Below are positions 23,320 through 44,310 of a DNA stretch of 64,000 nucleotides, one piece after another (within the stretch, counting starts at the first letter, position 1; every line of letters begins with the position of its first letter). The notes beneath the pieces are model-generated. The model searched no databases, was not told the origin of the DNA, and saw only the letters and a program-made list of their open reading frames with translations. The DNA is taken from the NCBI RefSeq assembly GCF_034702125.1, contig NC_085876.1:7040364-7104363 (forward strand), given 5' to 3'. The position numbers and the translations under genes are program-made. This stretch comes from Engraulis encrasicolus. Its lineage: Eukaryota; Chordata; Actinopteri; Clupeiformes; Engraulidae.

Positions 23320-24358
23320 CAGCTCCAGGCCACTTAATTAGAATAGCATGAAAAAGTCTCTTTATTTCATAATTCCATCAATAAGGTTAAACTGTCATGA
23401 ATTGTAGATTCATGGCCCAGTTGTTTAACTATTCCTATCATTCATTTTTTTTTCTTTTCACATATTTTGGCCTTCCAGCTAAAAAACCCCCATGAATTGG
23501 GGAATTCGCATCATTAGAATATTGTAATAAAATCACAATTTTCATCAAAATTCGGTTCACATCATATCAGTTGAAATTTGGTACCTTCTACATAATATGC
23601 AATGTTCAATACTTGGTTAGGACTCTCTGTCTTAGTCAATGCCATGATGCGTTTAACATTGAAGTCTGAATGGCAGAAACTGTACATGGCAGTTATGGAA
23701 GCCCAGATATCCTTGATGCTTTGCTGTCAGCTGTTCTTGTTGGTTGACCTGGTGTCCCACACTTCACTCTTCAATATACCAGTAGATTTCAATGCTACGT
23801 TTTGGTGTTAACTCACCAGTTTAATTCTAACTCACCAGAAATAAAACCCCATTCATTTTCAATGGGGTTTCATTTCTGATGATTTAGAACTAAACTGGTG
23901 AGTTATCGCCAAAACGTGGCATGGAAATCTTCGGGTATATTGAAGAGTGAAGTGTGGGACATCAGGTCAACAAACAAGAACAGCTGGCAGCAAAGCATCA
24001 AGGATATCTGGGCTTCCATAACTCCAGTTTCTGCCATTGACTTCGATGTTAAACGCATCATGGGCGTTATGAAGACAGAGAGTCCTAACCAAGTATTGAA
24101 GTATTTCAACTGATTTGATGTGACCCGAATTTTGATAATTTTTTTGATTTTATTACAATATTCTAATGATGCGAATTCCCCAATTCATGTTTTTTTTTAG
24201 TTGGAAGACCAAAATATGTAAAAATAAACAATTTAATGATTGGAATAGTTAAAAAACTGGGCCATGAATCTGTAATCCATGACAGTTTACCATTATTAAT
24301 GGAATTATGGAAATAAATCAACTTTGTCATGTTATTCTAATAAAGTGGCCTGGAGCTG
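23320..24358. mobile_element. 1.04 kb palindromic mariner-like element with TA duplication
   Basis: The two halves are inverted copies of about 500 bp each, meeting near 23857 at AACCCCATT / AATGGGGTT. The ends read CAGCTCCAGGCCACTT and its complement, directly flanked by TA (23318-23319 and 24359-24360). TA is the Tc1/mariner target. Each arm carries a decayed frame; the plus frame at 23898-24113 ends SWQQSIKDIWASI...KTESPNQVLKYFN. This resembles the C-terminal end of a Tc1/mariner-type transposase. Confidence 0.7.
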
Positions 24359-24360
24359 TA

Positions 24361-26260
24361 CTAGCGTAAAGCTCTGAAGTACATTCCTTCAAATTCAGGG
24401 CTGGGCAAATAGAGGCGCAGGGACGAATAGTGGCCCGTCATGATAAATATATATTTAAAAAATGGTCTGTTCCATTAATCTAACATCAAATGTGATCTCC
24501 ATTTCACAGCATGGTTTCATATCTAGTATGCTATGTTTTCATGGATTGCCATAATCAGTGTAGCATGAGTCTACAGGTTTTTAGATCTGCTATTAATTTG
24601 CTCTTTCAATAGAAACTGGTTAGAAATGGGTAGTGAGCATTTTGTTTAGGCTCATTGAAAGCATCGTTACAGCATACAACCCCCAAACGTAAGTTTACCC
24701 ATCCCTGCTTTCAGTTTTTAGGTCTGGCAACTTAAAATCTGCAGGCCAAATCAGTGGTGAGATTCCGTTCAGATGTGAATGCAGTATGGAAGGAGGATTG
24801 TGTGGGGGAAAAAGAAATGAAGCACACAAGCCCACATTTCATTTTGTTGGATCAAGTTGGCTTTATTCAGTGAAACTGCTGGGATCAAACAAAACAACCC
24901 ACATAACATTTCTGTGTCCCTCCCGCTAACTGTTCGCCATCTGAGACCATCCACCCCTGAATCCAAATCCTCTTCCCTCCTCTACCTTATCTTCACAAAT
25001 GGGGTCGGCCTAATGCAAAACAACAAAAAACGCTTTGCCACATTAATGATAATCCAATTCAACATTAGTTCTATTTCTCTCCTCTAACACCATTCATGCG
25101 CTGCCTTATCTGGTGGTGTGTCACTCATTGGGCAGGCATCCCGGTAGTTCCACTGGCGCTCGCTACAGGTTTCTTAAGGTCAAAGGTCAACTGTGGGTGA
25201 CGTCACACCTCTCGTAGTCTCAGGCCATGGGGGGTCCCGTGTCAAACCGACTTAGAGGTCTATGGCACATATTATATGCTCCATGGGAGATAGATATGTA
25301 AAATCCAGTAACACATACACAGTATACTCAATGAGTCGAATTAAGGGCAATCATAATTTGTCTTTCCTCTTAATCTGACCTAAAAGGGTGTCTGATATCA
25401 GGTGTGGACCAGTAAACTACCATTAGCTCCTAGGAAGAAGGTCAAAATCACTGTTTCAGTGATTTCAGGGAAAGGAAGTATTACCTGCTTTCTGAACCTA
25501 CATCAGTGTTGTTGAAAATAAACTGGTGTTGTAACGAGCCACTTGGTGGCAGTGTCTGCAAGTTAATCAAAGTGTGCGCTATTTAAGTCAGTGTGGTGAC
25601 TAACCACTAAGGGCTTTGGTGACTGACAGACAGACCGACTGATGGTCGCGAACATTCTTAGAATGTGATGTCACAAAGCAGGTGGATGAGGTGGGGGCGA
25701 GAAGGCGGAGCCATGGCGTGTCCAGTTATATCCCCCTCTTGGCCTGGGACTGCGTAGGTGAGAGTGTCACGTTCACATTCTCATGTAGTATAGTGTGTCT
25801 TCACGTAACTTTCCTCGCAACATCTTACCGTATAAAAGTCTTCTTTTTGTCACTACAGTAACCATACATGTTACATGTAATGGTACTTTTTTTTTTTTAC
25901 ATTAATTTTATTGTTTTTTTAACCATTTTTGTTTAGTTCTGAGTTAATCTACTTTGACAAATAATACATAATAATAACATAGGGATAACATCTATAAATT
26001 AACTGTTGATAAAATAAATGTATCCATTGTGTAGTCTTCGGATTATGATGTGTATGATGTAGAGATTATCAATGCATATTATGAACTCCGGCCAAAATAA
26101 ATAAAAGTGCAAAAGATATTTGTCAAAAAAAACATAGAGGCTCAAATGCTAAACTTCTTTCATACTGTCTTCAATGTGCATGTTCAGTCTCTCAACACAC
26201 GCTTCACTATCACATCTCCCATCACTGACACTCTAAACACCTATTGTCTCACACACCTCA
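24361..26260. other. Intergenic between rpl11 and the kelch gene
   Basis: No exon with support on either strand. Short AT-rich and poly-T tracts (for example 25889-25900) are present. The kelch gene 3' UTR should occupy part of the right-hand side, but no clear minus-strand poly(A) signal could be chosen. Confidence 0.45.
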
Positions 26261-26263
26261 CAC

Positions 26264-26324
26264 ATACACACACACACACGTACACACACATACACTCATA
26301 CTCACTCTGTCTCTCTCTCTCTCA

Positions 26325-26416
<92 letters not shown>
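26264..26416. repeat. (CA)n microsatellite with CT interruptions
   Basis: Imperfect CA/CT block from 26264, then pure (CA)n from 26326 to 26416. Confidence 0.95.
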
Positions 26417-26419
<3 letters not shown>

Positions 26420-26738
26420 CACCAGTCACCCAGTGTTTGACTGCTACATCACAGATTTTTCCCGTGCTAATGTTGTACACACTGAATGCTGACTTCAGTT
26501 AGGTCATTTCACATTCTTTAATGACGTGGGCCCTGGCTTTATTGATTGCTCCGAATCAAAACCACGAATACTCCTCAATTACCTCAACACTCATCTTCTC
26601 TGCCTTGCGCCCTTGCTCACTCTTCATCCTCTGCCTCCTCCTCCTCCTCCTCCTCCTCCCTCTACCACTCCATCATATTCTCATCGGTAACTCTCTCTCC
26701 TTTCTCCCTTTTTCCTCTCCTCCATTCTCTCTTCTCGC

Positions 26739-34481
<7,743 letters not shown>

Positions 34482-34799
34482 CTTGTTATTCTCTTATTTC
34501 GCTCAGTGACACTTTCTTGGACTCACCTCGGTAATAATTTGAAACACACTTCGACACGTTGGCACTTTAGACACACAACCGCACGTGAAGAAGACTGGCA
34601 GACAGGCAGACAGACGGAGGGATGTCTCTCCAGACAGTGTGGCAACTGCTGGAGTAGCTTGATTGGTTGAGTGCTTGGCTGACTTCCTTCACACAGTGGC
34701 TCTCCTGTAGGGAAGACGTAATGATGATAAACATTAATTATCGGTACAGAGAGACAGAGACGGATCATAAGTGTCTGCCATGCGTCCAACACATTTAGG

Positions 34800-35234
34800 C
34801 AGCTGCACTGGGAGGGAGAGAGTATCCTGCCTAGTGTAGCAACCCTACGCCCCGGGAAGTGACTGACAGCTGTGAGTGTTATGGGGAGGGTTTTTTTTTT
34901 GAGAGGCCGGGGACATGGAGGCGGGGCATGGAGGCTGGGAGAGTTTCAGGGTCAGGTTTTAGCTCCCTTTTCAAAGTGCTGATGAACGTCCTGGCATTCA
35001 ACTTTAGCGGTTTTGCGGCCCGGTGGGTCATAAATAACACATCACTGCAAGGCTTGCGATTATACACTGAAATTCCCAGAGCCCTGTCTGCTGTGTGAGA
35101 TGTTTTGTTTTTTATTTAGCCGTCGTCCATAAATGACAATCTTGGCAAGGCAGTGTGGAGGATCTTAAGGGCACGGGGACCATCTGTCTAACTAAAATGT
35201 GTGCACAAGATAAATATATTCTCTCTAAAAATAA
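34800..35234 (-). promoter_or_regulatory. Possible muscle-type regulatory sites upstream of the kelch gene
   Basis: Two CAGCTG E-boxes (34800-34805 and 34867-34872) and one perfect MEF2 consensus CTAAAAATAA (35225-35234) lie 320-750 bp upstream of the ATG at 34481. MyoD-type and MEF2 factors drive muscle genes, which fits a KLHL31-like product. Such short motifs also occur by chance. Confidence 0.35.
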
Positions 35235-35239
35235 AATGC

Positions 35240-36160
35240 AACCCCATGCCAATTAGTCTAGCCACTCGAATAATGCCAAGCTGAACTAAGTGTCGGAATC
35301 TGAATTCAGATGAAACACTAACATATAAAAATTCACACTGATAAACACACTCACATTTATAGTAATTCATAAAAACAAACACAAACACAAACACAAACAC
35401 GCTCAAACTGTAAAACACAAACATGTGTAGTGATATATTGTATTGAGTGAGTGAGGGGCATGGATCACTGTCTAAAAATACTATGTTATCAGAGGCACGG
35501 GTGAGAGTCCCTAGCGCTTAAATTACCCTCCATCTGTCCACACGAATATGTGTGTATGAAATCCCCCTTCCTCTCTCTCCCTCCGTCTCTAGCATCTCTA
35601 GGAATGCCCCAACCCCCCATTAAAAATGCCTTCCCCATCCACATCAACCCTGACCCCGCCCCTACCCTGTGTGAGTCATTCTCCTGATTTTCCATTGATG
35701 ACATGATTAAAGACACTTGGTCATCTTTGTAAGTCTCTATTAGTATGCTTTGCATCACCATTATTTATTTATAAATTACATCAGTGAGCAGTGTATTTTC
35801 ATTACTTGTGTAAACTCTTAAAACATGTGCCCTGTTATAAATTTGGTGTTAACACAATGGAAAAGTAGTATTAACTGAAGACTCTGAGTAATGTCAAAGT
35901 ACCTCTGTAAAATGGTAGTTAAGTCTTCTCCATAAGTACTTCAGCGTTCCACTGGTGAAACAGTGCATATTATGAGATTTTATTAGAGTTTACTTCCTAG
36001 GTTTCTGTGTGTGCCAGTAAAATTCCGCTACAAACGTTATTGTGAAAAGGTGTCTGCTAGAAGGGGAGAAAGATTCCATCCCAATCACCTCACAGTCCAA
36101 CAAAAAAATAATGTAATGGAACAGATTTTGTTGCTCTCAGGTGGTACCATTCCTTGCAGT
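35240..36160. other. Intergenic, no gene seen
   Basis: AT-rich sequence with an (AAACAC)n stretch at about 35369-35400. No supported exon. Confidence 0.5.
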
Positions 36161-36174
36161 TAAGACATGTTGTC

Positions 36175-36540
36175 AGGGCCACTGACGGATTTCGCTGGGC
36201 CCAAGACAAAGTCATCTGATACGGCCCCAAACCCAATACATGATACAGAGGGCCCAAAGCACATGAAGGTCCTTGTGTACAAGCGTTCAGCGATACGAGT
36301 GCAGGTGTAAGGCAAAAAACACCACAAACTGAATACTGTTTTTTTTCTTTTTCTTTCTGTCTTTCTTTCTTTGTTCCTTTCTTATTATTAATTCTTGCAG
36401 TGAAAGAAAAGTAAAAAAAAAAAAAAAAAAGTAGAGTGAGCAGAGTATTCAGAGGGCAGTGTTTTCTGTACTTTCGTTCTTGGTAAAAAAAAAAAAAGGA
36501 CCCAATTCTCTCTCCCTGGGCCCGGGACAAGAAACCCCTC
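36175..36540. repeat. GGGCCC repeat split by an AT-rich insertion
   Basis: Starts CAGGGCCACTGACGGATTTCGCTGGGCCC and resumes near 36500 with CCTGGGCCCGGGAC. The block between is poly-T/poly-A rich. Confidence 0.5.
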
Positions 36541-36964
36541 TGCCAACAGGAACTACCCGATAGCCCAGCCTTTTAAAAGTTACATATTGTATTGCAATAG
36601 TGTAAACCATAGGTGAGAGGTGAGAGCTTTGAGAAAGACTGAAACAGGTGTGGCGAGTCTCTCCTGTTCCACACTCTGCTTCGTGTTTTGGAAAGACTCT
36701 CAGGTGGTTGCTGGTGGCGCGCGGTGTAACGGGGGGCTATTTATTATCAGGTCAGTGTTTACTAATAGCTGGTGGGAACAGTATTTGGGTCACAAGGAGG
36801 CAGCTAACGATCACCCAAATCAACCCACCCCTTCTGCTATTAGAATGACAACGTGAGTCTCAAATTCATCACTGAGGTCACAGAAGGGGTGCTGACCGTC
36901 TACTAGAGGGTCAACTTTCTGGGGCGCGTCAAGGGAAACATCTACAAAGATGGGGTAAAACATT

Positions 36965-37306
36965 GGTAACACTTTATAATAATGTCTGCTTATAAAGCAT
37001 TAATAACACTTAGTAAATAATGAACAAATGATGAAGAAAGCATTAACAAATGTTTGTAAATGACTCGTAAATGTTTGTAAATGTTATGTTAATATTTTAT
37101 ATTTCTCAAATATTTACAAATTGTTTTTAAATGACTGATAATACTTTGTTTAAAGATTTGTGAAATCATGATCATTATATTTGTAGATATTTTATAAAGT
37201 ATGAACAAAATATAGCTAATAATAAAAACATTTGTTAATGTTTCATTCATCATTAGTTAATTGATTACTAAGTCTTTATAAGCAGACATTATTATAAAGT
37301 GTTACC
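36965..37306. mobile_element. Palindromic 342-bp MITE with perfect 8-bp target duplication
   Basis: Ends read GGTAACACTTTATAATAATG and its complement. The flanks are AAAACATT at 36957-36964 and AAAACATT at 37307-37314. An 8-bp duplication fits the hAT (or P) superfamily. The arms carry many AAATGTTTGTAAATG-type words. No coding capacity. Confidence 0.8.
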
Positions 37307-37319
37307 AAAACATTGCTCT

Positions 37320-38118
<799 letters not shown>

Positions 38119-38425
38119 CATTATACCTGACTTTGTTTGTGACCTTAAACTCTCAAGCGCACCATGACACCTCACATACAAGAATGGCAGGCACTTACGT
38201 AATGTACACACACACAGAGACAATAAGCCGTCACAACAACAAGGCATACTGTCCCCATAAGCACACAACCACACTGTACCCACCACAAGCATAACAACCT
38301 GACCTCCAGAGATAAGATATAAGGCAACAGCTGTTCACCAAAGTAGGGACCTGTCTCTGTACACTTGTGAGATATTTTTCTAAGAATACAGTATGGCAGT
38401 CTGTGATGAAAGCTAAAACTGTAAA

Positions 38426-38548
38426 TGGCATTTTTTTAGGTGCATGAATCCCAGTGTTTGAATTAAGGAAAAAAATACAGTGTTGAGTCAACACTGTATT
38501 TTTTTCCTTAATTCAAACACTGGGATTCATGCACCTAAAAAAATGCCA
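38426..38548. repeat. Perfect 123-bp palindrome
   Basis: Two 61-bp arms match without a single mismatch around one central base (38487). The left arm begins TGGCATTTTTTTAGGTGC and ends ACAGTGTTGA. No target duplication was recognised. Confidence 0.95.
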
Positions 38549-38559
38549 CATGTTGACCC

Positions 38560-41500
38560 TATACTTTGAGAGTCACTTTCACTCCTTCTTTCTTGTATTT
38601 GGTATATTCTATATGTGTTTGGTCCCATAAGTGTTGAATGGAAACTGCATTTTTAAAAACTATATGGTTCAATTGGTCTTAGACCTGGATCAGGAATGTG
38701 GTTGAAATGATGTTTACCAAATGTCATTCTCATCACATGTGTGTTTAGAACTGAGATCAATGAGAAGAGAGAGTGTTGGGGAGAAGACTGCAAAGGAAAG
38801 TGACCTTAATACGGTAAATATAGCGGTCATCATCATATCTAAGGTCATCACTTCGCGGGAACAGAGGTTGCCAAAGAAAAAGAGCATTTAGGAAGTCTTG
38901 AAAAGAACCATAGTGGTATAAAACCAATGACTCAGAGAAAAAAAGGGATGCCTGTAGTTTGTTAATCTTTAAAATAATGCTTTCCAAAACATTTAGGGGT
39001 TAATAAACTTGAACACTAAGTGAGGAGTGAGGGTCATTGCTGCACAGGAGGAGAGGAGCGCCATTCGCTCTCATCATATGTGCAAATTACAATAGGATTT
39101 CTTAGAAGAATTCCAAAACAAAAAAGTCGCAATGCTTCTGAGGAGTACAGGGAGAAGTATTGGGAATATATCAGAGGTCATTGGTCGAAAAGAGGAATGA
39201 AGCATGATGCAAGTGAAGATGATGGATGGATGGATGGGTCAGGTCAGACAGATGGACGGATGGACAGAAAGATTGGAAAAGATGAGAAGAGTGTTGGATG
39301 GAGGGGGAAAGAGGAGATGGGCAGAGTTTTTTTAAAGAGGTTCCAGTGGCTGGCTGCAGCTGTTGTGTTTGTCAGGGTTGTTAACGAGGCGCGTGTGTAT
39401 GTGGTTATGTGTGAGATGGGAAACGTGATGGTGGTGGGGTACCCTATAGCGGTCACCAGGGCTCCAAATCAACACACACCAAGTGACCAAAATTCAGTTT
39501 GGCTGGTAGAAAAGAAAACGTATTGGCTACTTTTACTGGTAGTGAGTATATGTTTGGATAGTGAGAGTTAACTTCTGGCTAGTGATGACAAAGCCCTTTA
39601 ACGTTCACCAAGTCAGACTGGCACGTCAAAGTCACCATGTCCAACCCCCTTTCACCCCCCACCCTCAACCCCACCCTCATCACCACCAACCACAGACCCC
39701 CATCTGCCCCCCTAGCACTCCTTCCACCCATCCTCGCCACCACTACTGCAGGCACTTCGCATGCCTTCTGCCGTGGCTACTGGTTATTTATAGGAGTTGA
39801 GAAACACTCCGTGGATTGCTAGGGCTAGAATAGCATAGGCTTTCTTGACTAACTCTGCCGTTCCCTCTCTCTGTCTCTCTGTCTTTCTGTCTGTCTGTCG
39901 CTCTCTTTCTCTCTCTCTCTCTCTCTTTCTCTCCACACCCACGCACGCACACAAACACACACACTGAAATACACAAAAACAAGAACACCAAATGCCAGCT
40001 GTGTTTGCTGTAATGTTTCTCCAGTTTGTGAAAGAGATGCCAATGTCTGTGTGTAGGCCTAAATGATAGTGTTTCAATAAACGTAGGGAAGCAGACACTG
40101 CCATGATCATACGCTTACTATATCATCTAGTTATGGCTAAAGGCCTACAGGCCTGCCAGTACGTGTTTTAGGTTGGGCTCATAATCTGACCAGGGAAGTA
40201 ACAGTTGATACATTTCGGTTTAGATAACTCATGGTTAACAAGCCTGTTAAGAAAAGCATTGGGCATCACTCTTTAGAAAAAGCTGCGCTTAGTGGTTCTA
40301 GTTCCCATGTTTCTGAGGTGCCACTTAAAGCAGCCTTGCCACTTAATGTGTTAAGACACGATGCCTGGTATAAGTTTGTTGTTACCAAGGTAACAATGAC
40401 CAAGTCGTAATGTATTACTCTGTGTCATGTCATAGTGGTGTAGTGCTATGGTAGTAAAGCTTTCTTAACAAGTGGTAAAACATTACAATTAATCGATTAA
40501 TCGACTTCAGCAATTAATTGCCAACTCTATTGCTGAGAGACCCAGGTGAAATGGACATGATGAAGTGTATGTTAAGAGAAGGGTGTGAAGAGTGGGAAGA
40601 TTTCAATGACTTTGGATTCAAGAGTAGCTAAAGCGTAGTAAAGAGTGTAAATAGAAATTCATTTAAAATTAGCATTTTATCTAATTTTCAATTAAAATGT
40701 TTAGATTTTTTTTTTAAGGAGAAATACAATGAATCATGATTCGATCGATAAGGTAAATCAACAAACAATCAATGAATCAATTATTTGCATCCCTAATTCC
40801 GTATACTAGGTATACTAGGCTTCATACGTCTGATGATTAGTGTTTGTTTACAGTTCCTGTACACGCTTTATGCAGCTGTCCTCTGTGTATATCATGAACG
40901 TCGGCCATTTTTGATAGCTTATTGGCTCACTGAGCTTTCCCATCAATACAGACGGCGATCAGGTTGCGAACAGAACTGAGCATGTAATTGTTTCTTAATG
41001 TTGTCATTAGCACCCACCCCACCTAGTTTCACATCAGCCCCCCTTTGTCTATGGGTCTTAGCCTAACCGTGTAATGGTGGTCTTAACAACCTGTCAATTA
41101 CACCATTTCCATGAGCCCATGAGAGAGAATGCATAATGACATTGCACATGAGAAAAAACGATGCCTCTCAGAATGATAATCAATTAGTAGGCCTATTATA
41201 AAATGAAATTTCCATCAAGCTGGAATTTTGTTGCCTTCTGTAAATGACAATAAGTCTCTTCAATCTTGCATCTTGAATCTTAAAAACTATAGGCCTACAA
41301 GTGTGATTGATTCGCTACAGATCTCAACATAACCTTGTAATGCTGGCCTGATGTTATCAACGGTTAGTTTCCTCTAAGCTCTCCTTTCATTCAAATCTCT
41401 CCTAGCATTCCTGGCTTATCAGCTGTCTTCTGTCTGACCTTGTGTAGTAGCCAGGCCTTCAGCTACACATCTCTCAGTAAAAACACTTATTGTCACTCGT

Positions 41501-42100
41501 GTATTAGTACTGTATTACTGACCATGAATGACAAGCAGGTACTTTTTCTCCACAGAAAACATTGTGGATGACATTAGGCCTTCCAGTTCTGCAATCAATA
41601 TCATTATTAAAATAATAAATTAGTATTAATGGCTACAATCTTGTATATTAGCATTTCCCAAGGTTATTAATGAATAATTATGTTGATATATCAATAATGA
41701 TAATTTCAAATTTTCAAATTGGCTATCAAAAGCTTAAAAACAGGGGACTTGAGGACCATTCCCAGCAAACAGGGATGTCTGGTCACACTGTTGTTAAACC
41801 GGTAGCCAATACGACAGGGAGAATTCCCACTTTCAGAGTCATATTTACCTCTTATTGCTCTCCGTCACCTTCCGTATCGTCCCTTCCTTATCCTTCCTGT
41901 TTTCACCTTCTGTGACTCTATAGGTTTATCCTCCTCTTCCCACGTTCAGTACCAGTGTTGCTCTATCCTCCGCCTGTCTGACAGTGTTTCTGTGTGTGCC
42001 TGTTTGACAGCACACATGTGTTGGGGTTCCTTGGCCGGACACCAGCACTACGTAAGACGAGACCACCACACAGGCACCCAGCTATGCGTCCAGCTCCAAA
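38560..42100. other. Intergenic, no gene supported
   Basis: Contains a GATG/GGAC short repeat (about 39222-39270), a TCTG/CTCT tract (about 39865-39945) and otherwise AT-rich unique-looking sequence. The longest frame (39020-39571) has no recognised domain and no exon context. The rest shows nothing. Confidence 0.45.
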
Positions 42101-42109
42101 TACAGACAC

Positions 42110-43150
<1,041 letters not shown>

Positions 43151-43281
43151 ATTTCTGAGCACTTTCCCTTGTCAGCTGTTCGGTGACGCAGTTCCGGGAT
43201 CTCCATGCCTGTAAATGTGGGCTGAAGCCGCAGAGCTGGGCTATGAAGCAGTTTCCGGGGCCTTCGCTTCCACTTGTAAAC

Positions 43282-44233
43282 ATGGCGGAGGAGCTGCTGG
43301 AAACCGTGGAGAGATTGCAGTCTAGACTCTCCGAGAATCAAGAGCCCCGAAAGGTAGAGACATGTGGATTAAAATGGACACATTGTAAACTGTTAGGGTT
43401 GATGGTCGTTGTTAATAATGTAGCGTTGCAGCTAATGAATGTAGTGAGTCCTTTAAAAGAGCACGTCACGCTTTAAATGTGCTCTCTTTCAAGCAGATTA
43501 CGCTTGTGGGCCACAGTGTCCGTTGCAGTTTTAATACTTAACTTTCACATCCAGCACTGTAATAATATATTCTCTGGACATTTATCACTAGAAATCTCCT
43601 CTTCGTGTTCTAACCATAAAACGCCTGGAATGCCAACTAGTCCAGAAGTAGCAAGCTTCACGGAATCAGCTAGATGGGGATTGCAACATTGTCGCTCGCA
43701 CTTGTCATATTGTGATTTTGCCTCTTAGACAATAATATAGCGGTGGAAACTGTCGCGCCAGAACAGAACAATTGGACAGTGATTTTCTTGGCTCGGATGA
43801 ATAACATTTTCACATTGCTTCGCAAAGCTGACTTGCTGGGTAAACACAACTCTTGTAGCCCTTACGTAGGCGACTTTCTCCCCCACTCAAACTCACGATC
43901 AGTATAGGCCCACGTCACCAGGCGCAGACTCAAACCATGCTCACATGCATGGGCACAGGGCTCAGATTTCTCCTCCTGCTCTCACACCTGCTACCAGGTG
44001 TTCTTGCCCAATTTCAAGGAATTCACTTCACCTTCTCTGTGTGTTTATCCTATGTCCTCTCCTGACTGTCTTGCTCTGTTGCATCTTAAGCCCTACATTG
44101 GCTACTGCGCTATCTGATTATGTTTCTGTCATCCCAGTTCCCCAATCTACTCCAATCTGAGAATTAATATGATAGTGACATGAGGATGTAGGATTATTAC
44201 TCATTTAATTGCACTGTGTAGGTTATGAATGAT

Positions 44234-44310
<77 letters not shown>

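Noticed and set aside
39020..39571. Intergenic open frame of 183 codons
   Set aside because: No domain, contains GATG/GGAC simple repeat, and no splice or promoter context.
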